A DNA stretch of 64,000 bases from Pseudomonas fluorescens (GTDB taxonomy: Bacteria > Pseudomonadota > Gammaproteobacteria > Pseudomonadales > Pseudomonadaceae), in NCBI RefSeq assembly GCF_902497895.1, contig NZ_CABVHQ010000008.1, positions 62,001 to 126,000 of the forward strand, read 5' to 3'. The notes under the pieces are model-generated. The model was not told the DNA's origin, ran no database searches, and saw only the letters and a list, made by a program, of their open reading frames with translations. Shown piece by piece: positions 27,056-36,134 of this stretch (positions are counted from its first letter, which is position 1; each line of letters begins with the position of its first letter). Position numbers and translations under genes: made by a program.

Positions 27056-27622
27056 TCAAAGCGTGAGGCGGTAAATAACCTGGGTGGCATTGTCAGGGTC
27101 GCGGTGACCTTCAAACCCGAGAAAGTGCGCCAGTTCACGCATATGAGTATTGGAGGCGGAGTCAATGGAGTACATCTGGCGGAAGTCGTTTTGGCGGGCT
27201 GCGGTGATCAGATGGCGCATCAAGGCAACCCCAAGCCCCAGGTGCTGCCACTCGTCGGCGACCGTCACCGCGCATTCGCATTGATGCTCTCCGGTGCCGG
27301 CAGCATAGCGACTGACGCCAATTTCGAGCAGTTCACCGTTTTCATGAACCAGGGCGATATACGCCATGTGTCCCTGGTAATCGACGTTCATCAGTTGGTC
27401 GAGCAGGGCCGTACCAGGTTCATTAATGGCTTCGAGAAAACGCAGATGCCGGGACTCGCTGGACAAGCGTTTGATGAAGTTATATTCGCGCTCTCGGTCT
27501 TCTGCCGACAACGGTCGGATGAGCACATGCCGGCCGTCCGAGAGCGGTTCAATCCAGTGTTCACCCGGCACCGCAGCATAAGTGGCGGCCGCTTGAGTGT
27601 TTTGGTCTTCGATAGTGAGCAT
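27056..27622 (-). CDS. GNAT N-acetyltransferase, USP-island type (copy 1)
   Basis: 188 residues. GRHVLIRPLSAEDREREYNFIKRLS is the family opening, and VADEWQHLGLGVALMRHLITAAR carries the acetyl-CoA loop. It is a clear paralogue of the gene at 37112-37675 (most residues shared, same C-terminal VIYRL). Such GNAT genes accompany USP/phosphoketolase genes in proteobacteria and may acetylate proteins; the substrate is unknown. An Anr/FNR-like box (27712-27725) lies 90 bases upstream. Divergent from the USP gene at 27882, so the two share one low-oxygen control region. Confidence 0.87.
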   Translation of the reverse strand: MLTIEDQNTQAAATYAAVPGEHWIEPLSDGRHVLIRPLSAEDREREYNFIKRLSSESRHLRFLEAINEPGTALLDQLMNVDYQGHMAYIALVHENGELLEIGVSRYAAGTGEHQCECAVTVADEWQHLGLGVALMRHLITAARQNDFRQMYSIDSASNTHMRELAHFLGFEGHRDPDNATQVIYRLTL

Positions 27623-27711
27623 GATGCGATCTCCATCAGGCGTAGAAGATGACCCGCGTGGCAACAGTCCACGCGGTTGATGATGTTGTACACCTTGGGT
27701 GCAGCCAGAAT

Positions 27712-27725
27712 TTGATCTGGATCAG
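27712..27725. promoter_or_regulatory. Anr/FNR-like box (GNAT copy 1)
   Basis: TTGATCTGGATCAG matches the TTGAT-N4-ATCAA consensus except for the last base. It is placed between the divergent GNAT and USP genes, nearer the GNAT start. Confidence 0.7.
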
Positions 27726-27758
27726 ATGTCACGCAAGCCACACCAGAACCCCATAAGT

Positions 27759-27772
27759 TTGATGTAAATCAA
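27759..27772. promoter_or_regulatory. Anr/FNR box, perfect (USP 27882)
   Basis: TTGATGTAAATCAA is a perfect match to TTGAT-N4-ATCAA. It lies 110 bases upstream of the USP start, a distance that allows activation from a -41.5 position. Confidence 0.85.
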
Positions 27773-27881
27773 ATCGCAAGGCAGGTGTTTGGGTGCAGCC
27801 TTGAGGCTATATCGTGCTGGTCGTGTCAACGCGATCAGCCTGTTTCATTCGCTCACGGCGCTACCCGAATCGAGGTGTGTG

Positions 27882-28793
27882 ATGAGGCAATACCAACGTT
27901 TATTGCTGATTATCGATCAAACCTTGCATCAGTCTCCGGCGATGCTGCGAGCTGCCGCTTTAGCCAAGGTTTGCGGCGCGGCCTTGCACCTTTGTGCCTT
28001 TGTCGAACCACCACCGCGAAATCATTTATGGGAGGAAGTAACGGACGAGGCGGCAAGCCAGCGTTACCTGCAGCGGTATCGCGAATGGTTGCTGGACGAG
28101 GCCGGACGGCTTCGCAGCCAAGGGCTGGAGGTGACCACGGAGGTGGTCTGGACCACTCAACCGCTGTTGGACATGCTGCAGTATGTTGAAGAGTTTCAGC
28201 CCGACATGCTGATCAAGGATGTGACGCTGGAACCGGTACTCAAGCGGGTATTCGTTACTCCGCTTGATTGCCACCTGTTGCGCGAGTGCCCGGTGCCCGT
28301 CCATCTGGTCAACCAGGTCCGGCACGGGCTGCCGCGCAGGGTCGTGGCGGCGGTGGATCCCTCCAACCCGCAGACGCTTATCTGCGGCCTCAACGACAAA
28401 ATCATCCAGACTGCCAATGCACTGGCCCTGCAATGTGATGCTCCGCTGCACCTGCTGTATGCCTATGATCTGACACCTGCCTTCAATGGCGATGCACCGC
28501 TTGCCGGCGGGTCATGGGGCTCCAATTTCATGGACGAGTTGCGCGAGGCATTGCACGCGGCTTTCGTGACGCTGGCCGATCAATATGGCGTACCGCCCGA
28601 GCGCCGGCATTTCATCATGGGGCTGCCGGTCAACGTGATCCGTGAGTTTGTGGAGGAGTACCTGGCCGATGTGGTGGTCATGGGCACCGTGCATCGCGTG
28701 GGAATCGACAGATTATTGGGCAGTACTACGGAGCGTGCCCTGTATTCGGTACCGGGCAGCATCCTGGCAGTCAAACCGCCGAGCCACCAATAG
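27882..28793 (+). CDS. Tandem universal stress protein (USP 1)
   Basis: 303 residues in two USP domains (about 1-145 and 155-300), like UspE. The first begins QYQRLLLIIDQTLHQSPAML; the second ends with VVMGTVHRVGIDRLLGSTTER, the nucleotide-binding-loop region, though the second glycine of the G-2x-G motif is absent. LIKDV..LKRVFVTPLD..LLRECPVPVHLV is shared with the four other USPs here. Cytoplasmic; likely aids survival in anaerobiosis or stationary phase (known for Anr-controlled USPs in P. aeruginosa). ATG 27882 chosen by alignment with the paralogues. A perfect Anr box is upstream and phosphoketolase follows after 126 bases. Confidence 0.9.
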   Translation: MRQYQRLLLIIDQTLHQSPAMLRAAALAKVCGAALHLCAFVEPPPRNHLWEEVTDEAASQRYLQRYREWLLDEAGRLRSQGLEVTTEVVWTTQPLLDMLQYVEEFQPDMLIKDVTLEPVLKRVFVTPLDCHLLRECPVPVHLVNQVRHGLPRRVVAAVDPSNPQTLICGLNDKIIQTANALALQCDAPLHLLYAYDLTPAFNGDAPLAGGSWGSNFMDELREALHAAFVTLADQYGVPPERRHFIMGLPVNVIREFVEEYLADVVVMGTVHRVGIDRLLGSTTERALYSVPGSILAVKPPSHQ

Positions 28794-28919
28794 CCATGCG
28801 AGGCCGGGGGGCGTGATCGATGCTCATTACATCAGCGACAATCACCCCCTTTAGCACGAAAATCAACGTGTCATCCAGCGGCAGCCGACGTTCCTGATCC
28901 AGACTGGAAGGAGGACTTC

Positions 28920-31283
28920 ATGAGTGATTTTCTGAGTGCCGATCAGTTGCACGGTATCGACGCCTATTGGCGGGCTTCCAATTACCTTGCTGTGGGCCAG
29001 ATCTACCTCAAGGACAACCCATTGTTGCGCACGCCCCTCAAACGGGAGCACATAAAGCCGCGCCTGCTGGGCCATTGGGGAACGACGCCGGGGCTGAACC
29101 TGATTTACGTCCACCTCAATCGGCTGATCAAAACCTATGACCTGAACATGCTGTTCATCACCGGGCCCGGTCATGGTGGCCCAGCGATCGTGGCTCAAAG
29201 CTATCTGGAAGGGACTTACACACAATTCGATCCTTCGGTGGAGCAGAACATCAATGGACTGAACCGGCTCTTCCGGCAGTTTTCCTGGCCTTACGGGCTC
29301 TCCAGCCATGTATCGGCGCAGATTCCCGGGTCGATCCACGAAGGTGGCGAACTGGGCTATTCATTGGCCCACGCCTATGGGGCGGCGTTCGACAACCCGG
29401 ACCTGATCGTTGCCTGCGTGATCGGCGACGGCGAGGCCGAAACAGGTACGTTGGCCGCCAGCTGGCACTCCAACAAATTCCTCAACCCCGAGCGGGATGG
29501 GGCTGTACTGCCGATTCTTCATCTCAACGGGTACAAGATCGCCAATCCCACGGTGCTGTCCAGGATCAGCGAGGACGAGCTGTCGGCCTTGATGTACGGC
29601 TATGGTTATGACCCTTACTTTGTAGAGGGAGACGACCCCGAGCAGGTCCATCAACTGCTGGCCCAAACTCTGGATACGATCCTGCTGGAGATTCGCGAGA
29701 TCCAGCGTGTGTCGCGAAACCGTTCACCAACCCAGGAGCTGGAACGCCCGTTTTGGCCGATGCTGGTGCTGCGTACGCCAAAGGGCTGGACGGGTCCGAG
29801 CTTCGTTGATGGCAATCGGGTCGAAGGCACCTGGCGTGCGCATCAGGTGCCCCTCGGCGAGTTCCAGCAACCACCTCATCTACTGCAATTGGAACAATGG
29901 CTCAACAGCTACCGGCCTCAGGAGCTGTTCGACGCCAATGGTGCTTTGCTGGTCGAAATTGCCGCGCTGGCGCCGACGGGACACCGGCGAATGGGCGCCA
30001 ACCCCCATGGCAACGGTGGGTTGCTGTTGCAGGCGCTGGATATCCCCAGCTTTACCAATTACGCGGTGGGGCTGTCAGCACCGGGCTGCCTGCGCGCCGA
30101 GGCAACCAGGGTGTTGGGTGGTTTTCTCAGGGATGTGATGAAGAACAACCTGCAACAAGGCAATTTCCGCGTGTTCGGCCCAGACGAAACGGCTTCCAAC
30201 CGTCTCGATGCCATCTACGAGGTCAGCGCAAAAGCGTGGATGGGCGCCCGGGAAAGTGATGATGTCAATTTGACCTGCAATGGTCGTGTAATGGAGATTC
30301 TCAGTGAGCAGGTGTGTGAAGGCTGGCTCGAAGGGTATTTGTTGACTGGTCGCCATGGGCTGTTTTCCTGCTATGAAGCCTTCATTCATATCATCGATTC
30401 GATGTTCAATCAGCATGCCAAATGGCTGAAAATCGCCGCAGAAATCCCGTGGCGCAAACCGATCGCCTCGCTTAACTACTTGCTCACATCCCATGTCTGG
30501 CGTCAGGACCACAATGGCTTTTCCCATCAGGATCCAGGGTTCATCGATCATGTTGCGAACAAGAAGTCCGACATGGTTCGAATCTATCTGCCCCCCGATG
30601 CCAATTGCCTACTGTCGGTGACTGACCACTGCTTGAAAAGCCGCGATTACGTCAATGTCATCGTCGCTGGCAAACAGCCGGAGTGGCAGTGGCTCGATAT
30701 CGATTCGGCCATCCGTCATTGCATGGTCGGGATCGGCCGCTGGGCCTGGGCCTGTCATAACGATGCAGACCCGGACGTGGTGATGGCCTGCGCGGGGGAT
30801 GTCCCGACCCTGGAGACACTCGCTGCCGTAACGTTGTTGCGCGAGTACGTGCCGGATATTCGAATCAGGGTCATCAACGTGGTAGACCTGATGGTGTTGC
30901 AACCTTCGTTTCAGCATCCCCATGGGCTGCAGGACAGTGCGTTCGATGAACTGTTCACTGTCGACAAACCGGTGGTTTTCGCGTTTCACGGTTACCCATC
31001 GCTCATTCACAAATTGGTCTACAAACGAAAAAACCACGACAACTTTCACGTGCGTGGTTTCAAGGAGGAGGGCGCTACCACGACCCCCTTTGACATGGTG
31101 GTGATCAATAACCTGGATCGCTATCAGCTGGCCCTGGACGTCATCCAGCGAGTTCCCCGCCTGCAAGACCAGGTTGCAACAGCCACGGCGCGGTATTGGG
31201 AAACGATGGAGAAGCACAAGCTCTACATCATCGAACATGGGCAGGACATGCCCGAGGTTCTGGAGTGGCGTTGGACGCCTTGA
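28920..31283 (+). CDS. Phosphoketolase (Xfp family)
   Basis: 787 residues, the usual size. Thiamine-diphosphate enzyme splitting xylulose-5-P (and/or fructose-6-P) with phosphate into acetyl-phosphate and glyceraldehyde-3-P (or erythrose-4-P). Signatures: [20 protein letters not shown] near 40, GPGHGGPA near 75, [11 protein letters not shown] (ThDP/Mg2+ site) near 168, [11 protein letters not shown], and SYEAF-like [21 protein letters not shown] precedes the ATG. With acetate kinase at 31980 it gives a short route from pentose phosphate to ATP, which makes sense beside low-oxygen control sites. Probably transcribed with the USP upstream or from an unseen promoter in the 126-base gap. Confidence 0.95.
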   Translation: MSDFLSADQLHGIDAYWRASNYLAVGQIYLKDNPLLRTPLKREHIKPRLLGHWGTTPGLNLIYVHLNRLIKTYDLNMLFITGPGHGGPAIVAQSYLEGTYTQFDPSVEQNINGLNRLFRQFSWPYGLSSHVSAQIPGSIHEGGELGYSLAHAYGAAFDNPDLIVACVIGDGEAETGTLAASWHSNKFLNPERDGAVLPILHLNGYKIANPTVLSRISEDELSALMYGYGYDPYFVEGDDPEQVHQLLAQTLDTILLEIREIQRVSRNRSPTQELERPFWPMLVLRTPKGWTGPSFVDGNRVEGTWRAHQVPLGEFQQPPHLLQLEQWLNSYRPQELFDANGALLVEIAALAPTGHRRMGANPHGNGGLLLQALDIPSFTNYAVGLSAPGCLRAEATRVLGGFLRDVMKNNLQQGNFRVFGPDETASNRLDAIYEVSAKAWMGARESDDVNLTCNGRVMEILSEQVCEGWLEGYLLTGRHGLFSCYEAFIHIIDSMFNQHAKWLKIAAEIPWRKPIASLNYLLTSHVWRQDHNGFSHQDPGFIDHVANKKSDMVRIYLPPDANCLLSVTDHCLKSRDYVNVIVAGKQPEWQWLDIDSAIRHCMVGIGRWAWACHNDADPDVVMACAGDVPTLETLAAVTLLREYVPDIRIRVINVVDLMVLQPSFQHPHGLQDSAFDELFTVDKPVVFAFHGYPSLIHKLVYKRKNHDNFHVRGFKEEGATTTPFDMVVINNLDRYQLALDVIQRVPRLQDQVATATARYWETMEKHKLYIIEHGQDMPEVLEWRWTP

Positions 31284-31390
31284 AAACCTTGCTGCAAAGC
31301 AGCGATGCCCTGCAGCGTGAGCAACGCCTGGACGTTTGATCCGCTTGAGGTATATCAAACTGGTCCTTCCCGCCAAAAAACAACACCCAG

Positions 31391-31404
31391 TTGATAAATA
31401 TCAA
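31391..31404. promoter_or_regulatory. Anr/FNR box, perfect (upstream of metallo-hydrolase relic)
   Basis: TTGATAAATATCAA is a perfect TTGAT-N4-ATCAA, 61 bases before the ATG at 31465. The promoter survives although the gene behind it has lost its core. Confidence 0.85.
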
Positions 31405-31464
31405 GCGGCCGGGGCGCAAAAGGAGCAACCAATAAGCCACGTACCAGTATTCGAGGAAACGGGC

Positions 31465-31986
31465 ATGCGAATGACATTTCTCGGCGCGGCCGGCACGGTA
31501 ACCGGCAGCAAGTACCTGTTGGAACACAACAATTATTATGTGCTGGTCAGGGACTCGAAGGATCTGGATCAGTTGCGCACCCCGGCGGTTATCATCGCCG
31601 CCAGCGGCATGGCCACCGGCGGGCGTGTGCTACATCACCTCAAGGCCCTGGCGCCCAATGCGCTGAATACACTCCTGGTGCCCGGCTTCCAGGCCGGAGG
31701 CACCCGCGGCGCACAGATCGTGGGCGGCGCGAGTTCGGTGCGCATACATGGCAAGGACGTGCCTATACGGGCTGAGGTGGTCCCGATGGAGACGTTGTCG
31801 GCCCATGCCGATGCGGATGAAATCATGCAATGGTTGCTTGGCTTCAAACATCCACCCAAACACACCTATGTGGTGCATGGCGAGCCCAATGCCTCGGATG
31901 TATTGCGTCGGCGTATCAGCCTTGAGTTGGGGTGGTCGGTCTCGGTGCCGGAATATCGCGATACGGTAGAGCTTGCCGCTCAGTAG
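31465..31986 (+). pseudogene. Metallo-beta-lactamase/beta-CASP RNA exonuclease with internal deletion
   Basis: 173 codons, in frame. Residues 1-28 (MTFLGAAGTVTGSKYLLE..) are the N-terminus of the RNA-processing (CPSF/YSH1-like) metallo-beta-lactamase family. From residue 30 the sequence jumps to the C-terminal part: TPAVIIAASGMATGGRVLHHLK, PMETLSAHADADE, HTYVVHGEPNASDVLRRRI. The intervening ~280 residues with the HxHxDH zinc site and most of the beta-CASP domain are missing. The frame is intact and has a good ribosome-binding site (GAGGAAA) and a perfect Anr box, so a short protein may be made, but it cannot be a nuclease. A second scrap of the same C-terminus is at 41304-41428. Confidence 0.82.
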
Positions 31987-33185
31987 GTCGTTGGCTCGGT
32001 CAGGCGTTGGGCATCGATAGCCGTGACCCATTCTTCGTTGGTGGGCTCGACCACTACCTTGACTCGGCTGGCCGGGGTCGAGATCACGGCGGTATTGGCC
32101 AGGTTGGCTGTTTCGTCCAGTTCGATGCCCAGATACTCCAGGCCCGCGCACATCCGGGAGCGAATCGCCACGTTGTGTTCGCCAATACCTGCCGTGAACA
32201 CCAGCATGTCCAGGCCACCCAGGGCCGCGACCAGGGCACCGGCTTCGTGGATGAAGCGGCGCAGATACAACGCAAGGGCCATGGCCGCGCGAGGCTCAGT
32301 TGCTTCGACTTCGAGCAATGCGCGCGGGTCGCTGGAAATGCCGGAAACCCCCAGCAAACCAGACTCGTGATACAGGATGTGGCTGACCCGCTCCAGGCTC
32401 AGCTTCCAGATTTCCATCAGGAAAATCACCGCACCAGGGTCCATCGCGCCGCAACGGGAGCCCATCATCAAGCCATCCAGCGCCGAGAAACCCATGGTGG
32501 TGGCGACGCTTTTCAAATCCCGCATGCCGCACAGGCTGGCGCCGCTGCCCAGGTGCGCGACCAGCGTCCGGCCACGTGCCTGATCGCCATAACGTTCGGC
32601 CAGGGCAATGGATTGGTAGCGATAGGAAAGCCCATGAAACCCGTAACGACGCAGGCCATTTTCCCAGGCCGACCAGGGCAGCGGCAGGATTTTCTCCACG
32701 TCCGGCAGGGTCTGATGGAATGCGGTATCGAAACACACCACTTGTGGCAGGTCGGGGCGGGTTTGCAGCAGGGTTTCGATGGCTTCCAGAGCGAAGGGTT
32801 GATGCAGAGGGGCTAGCGGGATGTAGCTTTTAAGGTCGGCCAGCACCTGCGCGTCGATCAACACAGGTTTTGAATACTTGATCCCTCCATGCACAACGCG
32901 GTGGCCGATAGCCCTGATCGAGCGGCCGCCCAGCTGAGTTCGCACCCGCTCACGAATATACCCAAGGGCATTGTGATACGGCTGCTTTTCACCGAGGGCC
33001 AGTGGCTGATCGTCGTCGCCGTTTTCGCTGACCACCGGGTTTGGCCCCGTGATGCCATCGACCTTGCCACGCCACAGTGGTGTGCGAGCCAAAGGGCTGC
33101 AGGTCGCGTCGAACAGGGCGAACTTGATGCTCGACGAGCCCGCATTGAGGACCAGAATCACTTCACCGTCATCTGCGTCCTTCAT
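31980..33185 (-). CDS. ackA: Acetate kinase
   Basis: 401 residues, full length. VLNAGSSSIKFALFD at the N-terminus, GHRVVHGG, CFDTAFHQTLP, RYGFHGLSY, HLGSGASLCG and FTAGIGEHN are the ASKHA-family motifs of acetate kinase. It converts acetyl-phosphate + ADP to acetate + ATP, completing the phosphoketolase shunt. Its start overlaps the stop of the MaoC-Pta gene by 4 bases (TCAT region 33182-33185), so the two form an operon pta-ackA. Its stop overlaps the convergent hydrolase relic by 7 bases. Confidence 0.96.
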   Translation of the reverse strand: MKDADDGEVILVLNAGSSSIKFALFDATCSPLARTPLWRGKVDGITGPNPVVSENGDDDQPLALGEKQPYHNALGYIRERVRTQLGGRSIRAIGHRVVHGGIKYSKPVLIDAQVLADLKSYIPLAPLHQPFALEAIETLLQTRPDLPQVVCFDTAFHQTLPDVEKILPLPWSAWENGLRRYGFHGLSYRYQSIALAERYGDQARGRTLVAHLGSGASLCGMRDLKSVATTMGFSALDGLMMGSRCGAMDPGAVIFLMEIWKLSLERVSHILYHESGLLGVSGISSDPRALLEVEATEPRAAMALALYLRRFIHEAGALVAALGGLDMLVFTAGIGEHNVAIRSRMCAGLEYLGIELDETANLANTAVISTPASRVKVVVEPTNEEWVTAIDAQRLTEPTTY

Positions 33186-34603
33186 GGCGGCGTTACCCGA
33201 TAGTGATGAGCGATCAGCGCGGCGATAGCACAGGATGCAATGCGCGCTTCCCGGGAGTCGGCGCGGCTGGTCAGGACAATTGGCACCTTGGCGCCGAGCA
33301 CTATACCGGCGCTGGAGGCACCGCCCAGGTATTCCAGTTGCTTGACAAGCATATTGCCGCTTTCCAGATCAGGCACTACGAGAATGTCGGCTTTTCCAGA
33401 CACCGGTGAGTGAATGCCCTTGATACGCGCCGCGGCCAGGGAGATGGCGTTGTCGAACGCCAGCGGCCCGTCAAGGACCGCGCCAGTGATCTGGCCGCGA
33501 TCAGCCATCTTGCACAACGCTGCGGCATCGAGAGTGGCGGGCATGTTGGCGTTCACCGTTTCCACGGCAGCCAGGATCGCCACATGGGGATTGCTCACGC
33601 CGAGGATATGCGCCAGATCGATGGCGTTGCGCACGATGTCCGCTTTCTCGAGCAAGGCCGGCGCGATGTTGATCGCTGCATCGGTGATGATGAAAGGGCG
33701 CGGATAAAAAGGCGTCTGCATCACGAAGCAGTGGGTGATCCGCCGCTTGGTGCGCAATTGCGCCGCCGCCGGCACCACGGCGGACATCAATTCGTCGGTG
33801 TGCAGGCTGCCTTTCATCAAGGCTTCAACCTGACCGGCGCGAGCCATTTCCACGCCACGCAGGGCGGCGGCGTGGCTATGGGGCACGTCTTCGATGGTGA
33901 GACTCGCAAGGTCGTGTTTGCCCTTGGCCGCCAACGCTTCGAGTTTGGCTCTTGGGCCAATCAGTATCGGATCGATCAACCCGGCATCGCGGGCATCGAG
34001 GGCGGCCTCGAAACTCACTTCGTCGCAAGGATGTACCACTGCAACGCGGATCGGTTCCAGTGTCTGGCAGGCCTGCAACAAACGATTCAGGCCGTCGGCG
34101 CTGTGGCGAAGTTCGATGCCCGGCAGGCTGACCCGAGCCACATCGATATGCTCGCTGGCAGCGTGTACCAGGGATTCGCCTTCCAGCACCACCACGCCTT
34201 CCTGATTGGTGCCGGTGCAGGCCAACGTGAGCAGATGCCGTGCTTCGTCGCGAGCGATGACAATCACCGAGACTGTCAGTGTGTCGCCGATTCGTACCGG
34301 GGCGAGGAACTTGAGGGTTTGCCCCAGGGACACCGAACCCGGCCCCGGCAGCCGCGTGCCGATCAACGCCGAAATCAACGCTCCCCCCCACATACCATGG
34401 GCGAAAACGGTGTTGAAGTGGGTGGTGGCGGCAAATTCCGGATCGACGTACAGCGGGTTCACATCGCCGGAGACTAGTGCAAACAGCTGAATGTCCTGAG
34501 CCGTAAGGGTACGTTCCAGAGAGACCGACTCGCCGATGACGATCTCCTCGAAGGAGCGATTATGTATTCGTTCCAGATCGTTGATGGGCGTGGAGCTGGT
34601 CAT
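33182..34603 (-). CDS. MaoC-phosphate acetyl/butyryltransferase fusion
   Basis: 473 residues. Residues ~10-140 form a MaoC-like hot-dog domain (FEEIVIGESVSLERTLTAQDIQLFALVSGDVNPLYVD, FAHGMWGGALISALIG, cited in parts). Residues ~165-470 form a phosphate acetyl/butyryltransferase domain (VAVVHPCDEVSFEAALDA, GPLAFDNAISLAAARIKG, VGKADILVVPDLESGNML-like end). This is the bifunctional type usually annotated enoyl-CoA hydratase/phosphate acetyltransferase. With AckA it links acetyl-CoA, acetyl-P and ATP. The role of the MaoC part is unclear; it could widen specificity to longer acyl-CoA. First gene of the operon with ackA; a weak FNR-like TTGATCCTGAATA lies just upstream. Confidence 0.9.
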   Translation of the reverse strand: MTSSTPINDLERIHNRSFEEIVIGESVSLERTLTAQDIQLFALVSGDVNPLYVDPEFAATTHFNTVFAHGMWGGALISALIGTRLPGPGSVSLGQTLKFLAPVRIGDTLTVSVIVIARDEARHLLTLACTGTNQEGVVVLEGESLVHAASEHIDVARVSLPGIELRHSADGLNRLLQACQTLEPIRVAVVHPCDEVSFEAALDARDAGLIDPILIGPRAKLEALAAKGKHDLASLTIEDVPHSHAAALRGVEMARAGQVEALMKGSLHTDELMSAVVPAAAQLRTKRRITHCFVMQTPFYPRPFIITDAAINIAPALLEKADIVRNAIDLAHILGVSNPHVAILAAVETVNANMPATLDAAALCKMADRGQITGAVLDGPLAFDNAISLAAARIKGIHSPVSGKADILVVPDLESGNMLVKQLEYLGGASSAGIVLGAKVPIVLTSRADSREARIASCAIAALIAHHYRVTPP

Positions 34604-34698
34604 GGATTTGATCCTGAATACGAATTTTTGCCAGGGTAGTATGTTTGCTGCCCGTTGCAGCCTCTTCGCGCAACCTTATTCGAGATGATGTCACGGCT

Positions 34699-35625
34699 TC
34701 ACTCAGCCAGTTCTTCTGGTGAAATTACCCACACGCTGCACGGCATTTTGTACAGCAAATCCTCCACCGTACTGCCGACCAACCGGCCCAAGCCACGATG
34801 GCCGACCCGGCCCATGACAATCACGTCGACCTCATAAGCACCGGCGTAGCTGGAAAGAACCTTGGCCGGGTTGCCCATGATCATGTGCTGGTGTTCCGGC
34901 GGGATGCCGTTGCGCTCGGCCAGTTCGCGGAAGGCATCGCTTTGGGCGTCGAACAGAGCCTTGGCTTTGCTTGAAGAGAAAAACGTCGAGCCACTGTCGA
35001 AGCCAAATTCCTCCGCGCTGATAGATGAAAGGTCATGGGCATAGATTACATCGAGCTCGGCGTTACAGGTGCTCGCCAGTTTTGCCGCCTCATGCAGAAT
35101 TCTGTCATTGAAACCTTCGTACTGACCATCGCGATGAAAGGGATCGACTGCCGCGACAATCTTGCGCGGCAAGGCGTGCTTCACATGGCTGACAAAATGC
35201 AGCGGCACCGGGCATTCACGTAGCAAATGGATATCCACGGGGGTAAACATTATCCGTGACAGCAGCGATTCGTGCTTCAAAGCCTTGATTACAACGGCCA
35301 TCGGCTGTTCTTTGAGATGAATGAGGATCTCCTGCAAGGGTCTTTCCACCCAAATCACTTCAGTGGTGACGTGCACCCCGATTTTGCGCAAGGGACGGGC
35401 CTGTTCTTCAAGCCATTGGCGATGGCGCTCGACATACCCGAGGCGCATCTGCTCAAGCGCTTGTTCGTTGACCATGCTGGCGGTCGCCAGACCCTCCAGG
35501 TAATCGAAAGCCACGATGTGCAGTGCTGCGTCCGAAGCCTTGGCCAACGCTGCGGCTCGGTCGAAAGCGGGGCTGTTTTCCATCAGGGGCGAGACGACCA
35601 GCATGAAACGTGATTGCTCAGACAT
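34699..35625 (-). CDS. Tandem universal stress protein (USP 2)
   Basis: 308 residues, two USP domains. Start ATG 35625 aligns with the paralogues (SEQSRFMLVVSPLMENSPAFDRAAALAKASDAALHIVAF, in parts). Second domain ends VDVIVMGRVGHRGLGRLVGSTVEDLLY, the best-preserved nucleotide loop of the five copies: GRVGHRGLGRLVGS fits G-2x-G-9x-G(S/T). This copy may therefore bind ATP while the others may not (inference). Upstream, 35731-35744 is a near-consensus Anr box, 106 bases before the start. It lies head to tail after the pta-ackA pair on the same strand. Confidence 0.9.
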   Translation of the reverse strand: MSEQSRFMLVVSPLMENSPAFDRAAALAKASDAALHIVAFDYLEGLATASMVNEQALEQMRLGYVERHRQWLEEQARPLRKIGVHVTTEVIWVERPLQEILIHLKEQPMAVVIKALKHESLLSRIMFTPVDIHLLRECPVPLHFVSHVKHALPRKIVAAVDPFHRDGQYEGFNDRILHEAAKLASTCNAELDVIYAHDLSSISAEEFGFDSGSTFFSSSKAKALFDAQSDAFRELAERNGIPPEHQHMIMGNPAKVLSSYAGAYEVDVIVMGRVGHRGLGRLVGSTVEDLLYKMPCSVWVISPEELAE

Positions 35626-35730
35626 GACAAATCTCCCGTAGGTAGTCGCAGAACGCTTGAGCTCAATGGAGATGATGCTCTTGGGCAGTGACGCCTTACT
35701 CTTATCTTGCCGCTGGCCGGCGGGGCGGGC

Positions 35731-35744
35731 TTGATTTTTGTCAA
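35731..35744. promoter_or_regulatory. Anr/FNR-like box (USP 2)
   Basis: TTGATTTTTGTCAA, one mismatch to TTGAT-N4-ATCAA, 106 bases upstream of the minus-strand USP 2 start. Confidence 0.65.
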
Positions 35745-35994
35745 ACAGGCGGGTGGCAGGAAACACCGCCTGATATGCGGTTAGTGTCCATCCCCCTGGC
35801 GATATGGACAGGTACCTTGGATGCACTGAGGCTCTTTATCGAGTTCTCAGTCAGAGTGCGTGGCCATCAGGCTGAAACGACAAGTATTACCGCCGTTCTT
35901 TTTTGCCTGATACATTTTCGATCATTGCCCCTCCGATACTTCCGTGGACGCCGGACACTTTGATTCAGGCTAGAGTGAAGGGGGAGGGAATCTG

Positions 35995-36008
35995 TTGATC
36001 AAGATCAA
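35995..36008. promoter_or_regulatory. Anr/FNR box, perfect (USP 3)
   Basis: TTGATCAAGATCAA is a perfect consensus box, 127 bases upstream of the USP 3 start. The rest of the 509-base spacer between the divergent USP 2 and USP 3 genes (35626-36134) holds only control sites. Confidence 0.82.
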
Positions 36009-36047
36009 CTGTATCTTCCGTAATGAGCATCAAAAGGGACGTCGTAG

Positions 36048-36061
36048 CTGATAAAGATCAA
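36048..36061. promoter_or_regulatory. Second Anr/FNR-like box (USP 3)
   Basis: CTGATAAAGATCAA, one mismatch, 74 bases upstream of USP 3 and 53 bases from the perfect box. Two boxes about five helical turns apart may act together. Confidence 0.65.
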
Positions 36062-36134
36062 GTAGCCTCAGGCTGGAACGCTCAATCTTGAATTCTATTC
36101 ACTGCATTGAGATGGCCGCGTGCCGAGGTGCCCC

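Noticed and set aside
28800..28860. Terminator between USP 1 and phosphoketolase
   Set aside because: The GGGGG/CCCCC hairpin is long-looped and bulged with only three T residues; read-through into phosphoketolase is as likely.
30609..31376. Long minus-strand frame opposite phosphoketolase
   Set aside because: The plus strand encodes a complete phosphoketolase; the opposite frame is a by-product of GC-rich codon use.
33410..34477. 355-codon plus-strand frame opposite the MaoC-Pta gene
   Set aside because: No recognisable motif; the minus strand carries a continuous two-domain enzyme with an ATGA-type overlap to ackA.
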